From contig DUQY01000117.1 of NCBI GenBank assembly GCA_012837565.1, positions 1 through 8,443 on the forward strand: a stretch of 8,443 bases of DNA, given 5' to 3'. Positions 6,701 to 8,443 of the stretch are shown in pieces. Position numbers and translations under genes: made by a program. Origin of the DNA: Bacteroidales bacterium (GTDB taxonomy: Bacteria > Bacteroidota > Bacteroidia > Bacteroidales > P3). The notes below the pieces were generated by a model. That model saw only the letters and a list, made by a program, of their open reading frames with translations. It was not told where the DNA came from and searched no databases. The stretch's first letter is position 1. Each line of letters starts with the position of its first letter.

Positions 6701-7921
6701 ATCGTTCTTTGTCCCTCCAACATAGGTTGACGCAATTAGACTTGTTCCATCACTGCTAAATTTAGATATATATATGTCTGAGCCATTATGAAGGAGAATT
6801 GATCCATCATATACTGTTGAGTCGCCTCCCATAAAGGTTTGCTGGAAGGCATTAGGAGTTACAGGGAAGTTATTGCTTCCCGTTGTGCCGAAAACAATTA
6901 ACTCATCAAACTCATTAACAATTAAACTATGGGGCATATCTCCACTTGAACCTCCTAAATATGTGGAGAATAAAAGCTCAGTCCCAGTTGCATTAAATTT
7001 TGAAATGGATACATCCCACTGACCTTGAGCAAAATTAGTTTGGAAAGCACCAAGGGTTGTTGGATATCCTACACCATTAACAATTCCTCCAAGGTATGCA
7101 TTACCTTCCTTGTCGTAGGTTGCAGTAAAGCCCCAGTTGTCGGCAAGAGAACCAGAATAGGTTGAGAAAATAAGAGTAGGGTCAATAATTAAATCGTATT
7201 GAGAGTTATAATCTCCAATCTTATATGTTATGACTTTATCTTTTAAAACAAACTCTGCCTCAATTTCAATTTGTTTATCGTTTATTGTTTGGTAGGCAAA
7301 GGGTTTTACTTCAATAATTTCTCCAACTGAGGTTTGTAAAACGATATTCCCTTTTCTAAGTTTTATTATATCAATACCTTCATAAACCACAGCAATATCT
7401 TCAACTTTTCCTCCTTTATGAATAATGAAATCGTGCTTTAGGTTTAAGTTATTTGAATATACCATCCAATCAATATCCTTATAGACTTCTTTATACAATA
7501 AATTACTATATGCATAAGTCTTACTTGCCCACTTTGATTTATCTTTGCCTATGTAATAATTATAGTACTCATCGCTTTTATTTTGAGGTAATATGTTTTT
7601 TGGAGTTTTAGAGTTAAGAAGTTTTAGTTTGAAGGAGTGGTTGTTTAATAATTCTTTTTCGTGTTTTATTTGCGAGCCTTCTTCATTATCTGACCCATGT
7701 TGGCATTTTGTCCTGTTTTCCGATAATAATATAGTAATACCATCATTCTCTATGTATGAAAAACCGTTCTTTAAGGTCGATTTGTATAGGATGTGTTTTT
7801 CCCACTGCCCTTTATTTTCAATAAATTTCAGATTATTCTTTTGGTTTTCAACACAAAAAACTATATTTGCAAATGAAATGAACAATATTGTGAATAATAA
7901 AATAAAGTATTGGGTTTTCAT
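3719..7921 (-). CDS. Large secreted mosaic protein: DUF7948-like, SBBP propeller, PKD, SprB repeats, T9SS type-B C-terminal domain
   Basis: The ATG ending at 7921 gives 1,400 residues beginning MKTQYFILLFTILFISFA, a signal peptide. An upstream in-frame ATG (7960) is rejected because the -7 promoter box falls inside that extension. Domains (residues): DUF7948-like, starting FIENKGQW (about 33-250); seven SBBP-type strands of the FSTYLGG kind at 252, 318, 397, 490, 556, 619 and 692, most followed by a (F/Y)P-T turn, suggesting a beta-propeller; PKD with WSFGDG (792-797) in about 762-840; an Ig-like stretch to about 1000; three SprB-type repeats (about 1004-1074, 1080-1148, 1153-1224) with paired cysteines and a TD-x-x-GC-like signature; and a gliding-motility-associated C-terminal domain (about 1308-1400) with IPNIFTPNSDGKND, FDRWGEKVF and WDGT. 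That last domain is the type-B signal for export by T9SS, so the protein should reach the cell surface or medium, probably as an adhesin or matrix component. No catalytic domain is recognised. No PorP/SprF-like partner lies next to it. Confidence 0.92.
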   Translation of the reverse strand: MKTQYFILLFTILFISFANIVFCVENQKNNLKFIENKGQWEKHILYKSTLKNGFSYIENDGITILLSENRTKCQHGSDNEEGSQIKHEKELLNNHSFKLKLLNSKTPKNILPQNKSDEYYNYYIGKDKSKWASKTYAYSNLLYKEVYKDIDWMVYSNNLNLKHDFIIHKGGKVEDIAVVYEGIDIIKLRKGNIVLQTSVGEIIEVKPFAYQTINDKQIEIEAEFVLKDKVITYKIGDYNSQYDLIIDPTLIFSTYSGSLADNWGFTATYDKEGNAYLGGIVNGVGYPTTLGAFQTNFAQGQWDVSISKFNATGTELLFSTYLGGSSGDMPHSLIVNEFDELIVFGTTGSNNFPVTPNAFQQTFMGGDSTVYDGSILLHNGSDIYISKFSSDGTSLIASTYVGGTKNDGINFKNRYNLGNTLYFGNDSLYCNYGDGARGELITDDLNNIYVGSCTFSTDFPTTINSFQPYSAGGQEGVVFKLDNSLSTMLFSSYIGGSNDDAVYSIDTDKEYRLYVAGGTVSHDFPTTPDSFSPTFNGGKTDGFVSLISYNGDKIIASTYFGSNQKDQAYFVRTDKENNPHIFGQTHALGSSLIFNASYNHPNTGQFIAKLSPNLQTRIWSTVFGASNNGNPNISPSAFNVDVCGRIYISGWGSMGSLSTRNLETTLDAHYPTTDNKDFYIMSLSSDASNLEFATFFGANGVADHVDGGTSRYDKFSNIYQAACAGCAASQAFPTFPDSVHSRTNNSYNCNAAVFKINIHDDFAVAEFEYPQVGCAPQTINFLNYGRGTSYLWSFGDGTTSVETNPTHTFNNGGFYDIKLIAYMSGGCVSSDTIIHRILVLGNSSRSIDTVYTCPNTPIQIGIPPISSQNITMQWQPANLLTDASIPNPFAIINEPTDFYLIISDGNCVDTIRQRVEIRYLDIDLQDSITTCDSPLDIVVPNQNYSSYKFSNNLNFVNLINEDTTSNETIVYLMHSQYIYIRVEESGCYGIDSIWIDFTGTGLDLKKTDILCYGDSNGTATIFLNGGISPHYFEWSNNTEGISPTINNLHSGNYSVTVTDDRGCKSTLNFTITSANQLGFNFTKTSNPCEGICTANITLNPTGGTPNHSVLWSNLSTSFILDNLCSSEYIFTITDNNNCKITDTIEIVNDSNYITIITKKDLNCLEACKGEATANIAGGTQPFVYTWNNGKETQTITDLCIGTYWVTTTDQNGCKAYDTITLINKDIFHDFEIGASETDIYDGQYIVLFCTDIEGISYQWSPTTYIKKPNLPKTIAAPLTSITYNVYATDNNGCNYNDSIRIKVEIINCGEPNIFIPNIFTPNSDGKNDEIRVTGEYIEKIEFLIFDRWGEKVFSSTDPNQAWDGTYRGKDCQAGVYYYRFTVQCGQGREYSKSGDITLIR
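7840..7869 (+). promoter_or_regulatory. Putative promoter for the beta-barrel gene (TTTG-N18-TATATTTG)
   Basis: TTTG at 7840-7843, 18 bases, then TATATTTG at 7862-7869 is a near-ideal Bacteroidota promoter. Transcription would begin near 7876, giving a leader of about 93 bases before the ATG at 7969. The site lies inside the first codons of the divergent large gene. It is the only good match seen near the start of the beta-barrel gene. Confidence 0.5.
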
Positions 7922-7924
7922 ATT

Positions 7925-7933
7925 AACGGCGTT
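7925..7933. promoter_or_regulatory. Palindrome AACG-G-CGTT near the predicted start of the large-gene transcript
   Basis: AACGGCGTT is the same palindromic core found three times in the 21-bp array near 2662-2718. It lies just downstream of the -7 box for the large secreted protein gene, where a bound repressor would block transcription. Only the 9-base core is shared; no regulator gene is in the window. Confidence 0.3.
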
Positions 7934-7942
7934 TGATAAGTG

Positions 7943-7976
7943 CAAATATATAAAAAACAAATCAAATCATGAACAA
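7943..7976 (-). promoter_or_regulatory. Putative promoter for the large secreted protein / RNase H operon
   Basis: On the minus strand TTG (complement of 7974-7976), 23 bases, then TATATTTG (complement of 7943-7950) fits the TTG-N17-23-TAnnTTTG rule at its upper spacing limit. Transcription would start near 7936, about 15 bases before the ATG ending at 7921. The -33 box overlaps the first codons of the divergent beta-barrel gene. Confidence 0.5.
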
Positions 7977-8443
7977 GAAAATAATATATATAGTCTTTAG
8001 CCTATTAGTAATTAGTTTTTCAGCTAATGCACAGTTTAAAATTGGAGCAACTGTAGGTGTACCTTTTAAACTAAATACTATTAATATAAATGATGTTGAT
8101 ATTGAAAACTCTCGACCTTTCAATCTTGGCATTGTAGCAGAGACAATGTTTCCTCCTTTTGGTATAGGCTTTGAAGTTTCTGCCCTTTACGAGCTTGAGA
8201 AAATAAATGGAGAGAATATTGCTAAGGCTGTTCATATTGGATATATTATTTTCCCTTTAAATTTCAAATGGAAAGTAGGAATGAAGCACTTAAAGGTGTT
8301 TGCAAAGGCTGGTCCAACTTTGTCAATAGCGATTCATGATTCAGGAAATATTGAAATGGAACGTAATGGAATCTCATTTAGAAACTTTAAACCTAAACCC
8401 TTAAACTTTGGCTTTAATGTTGGAGTTGGTCTTGAAATTATGT
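7969..8443 (+). CDS. Outer-membrane beta-barrel protein, N-terminal part (cut by window end)
   Basis: The frame is open from the ATG at 7969 to the window end, giving 158 complete codons. A signal peptide is clear: MNKKIIYIVFSLLVISFSA, with probable cleavage after ANA and before QFKIGATVG. The mature part shows alternating strands with turns, as in small 8-10-strand porins of Bacteroidota: FKIGATVGVPFKL, FNLGIVAETMFPPFGIGFEVSALYE, IGYIIFPLNFKWKVG, LKVFAKAGPTLSIAI and LNFGFNVGVGLEI. The phrase FPLNFKWKVG followed by FAKAGP is typical of the PorT-like/outer-membrane beta-barrel (OMP_b-brl) group. Its role is unknown. It is transcribed away from the T9SS cargo gene and does not resemble PorP/SprF, the usual partner of type-B cargo. 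The C-terminal part and its own downstream neighbours are not visible. Confidence 0.85.
   Translation, partial: MNKKIIYIVFSLLVISFSANAQFKIGATVGVPFKLNTININDVDIENSRPFNLGIVAETMFPPFGIGFEVSALYELEKINGENIAKAVHIGYIIFPLNFKWKVGMKHLKVFAKAGPTLSIAIHDSGNIEMERNGISFRNFKPKPLNFGFNVGVGLEIM

Noticed and set aside
7922..7960. Upstream ATG extending the large secreted protein by 13 residues
   Set aside because: It would place charged and polar residues before a good signal peptide and would contain the predicted -7 promoter box; the ATG ending at 7921 fits better.
7593..8000. 135-codon + strand open frame over the start of the large gene
   Set aside because: It is antisense to the well-supported signal peptide and N-domain and has no recognisable family; it is a shadow of the low-GC coding strand.

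Overview
The window looks like a chromosomal segment of a Bacteroidota member (Bacteroidales/Flavobacteriia-like). DNA is AT-rich. Starts lack clear Shine-Dalgarno sequences, and three sites match the phylum's -7 promoter element TAnnTTTG. One gene carries a gliding-motility-associated C-terminal domain, the hallmark of a type IX secretion system (T9SS) cargo. The family calls rest on motifs recognised by eye; no database search was possible.

Left part (1-2280, + strand): a TACATTTG box at 76-83 precedes a two-gene operon. The first gene is an AMP-forming acyl-CoA synthetase-like enzyme. One base after its stop begins a small exported thioredoxin-fold protein with a CKWC active site.

Middle (2281-3072): a 792-bp gap between convergent transcription units, and the least explained part. 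It holds seven contiguous units on a strict 21-bp register (2641-2787), four of them built on AAACG(G/C)CGTTT palindromes and three pyrimidine-rich. The array also reads as an open frame encoding heptapeptide repeats. An imperfect direct repeat of about 55 bp lies on either side of it. A possible terminator (2720-2738) overlaps the array, and a less AT-rich segment with a possible 46-codon ORF follows at 2930-3070.

Right part (3073-7921, - strand): a 1,400-residue secreted mosaic protein (signal peptide, DUF7948-like N-domain, seven SBBP-type propeller repeats, PKD domain, three SprB-type repeats, T9SS type-B C-terminal domain) is followed after 16 bases by a ribonuclease H1 with an N-terminal viroplasmin-like domain. 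The pair is probably co-transcribed from a promoter at 7943-7976. Divergently, at 7969, starts an outer-membrane beta-barrel protein cut by the window end. Its best promoter (7840-7869) lies inside the large gene, so the two 5' ends would overlap. The window therefore mixes lipid activation, envelope redox, cell-surface and nucleic-acid maintenance functions. Apart from the two tight gene pairs, the sequence shows no common pathway.
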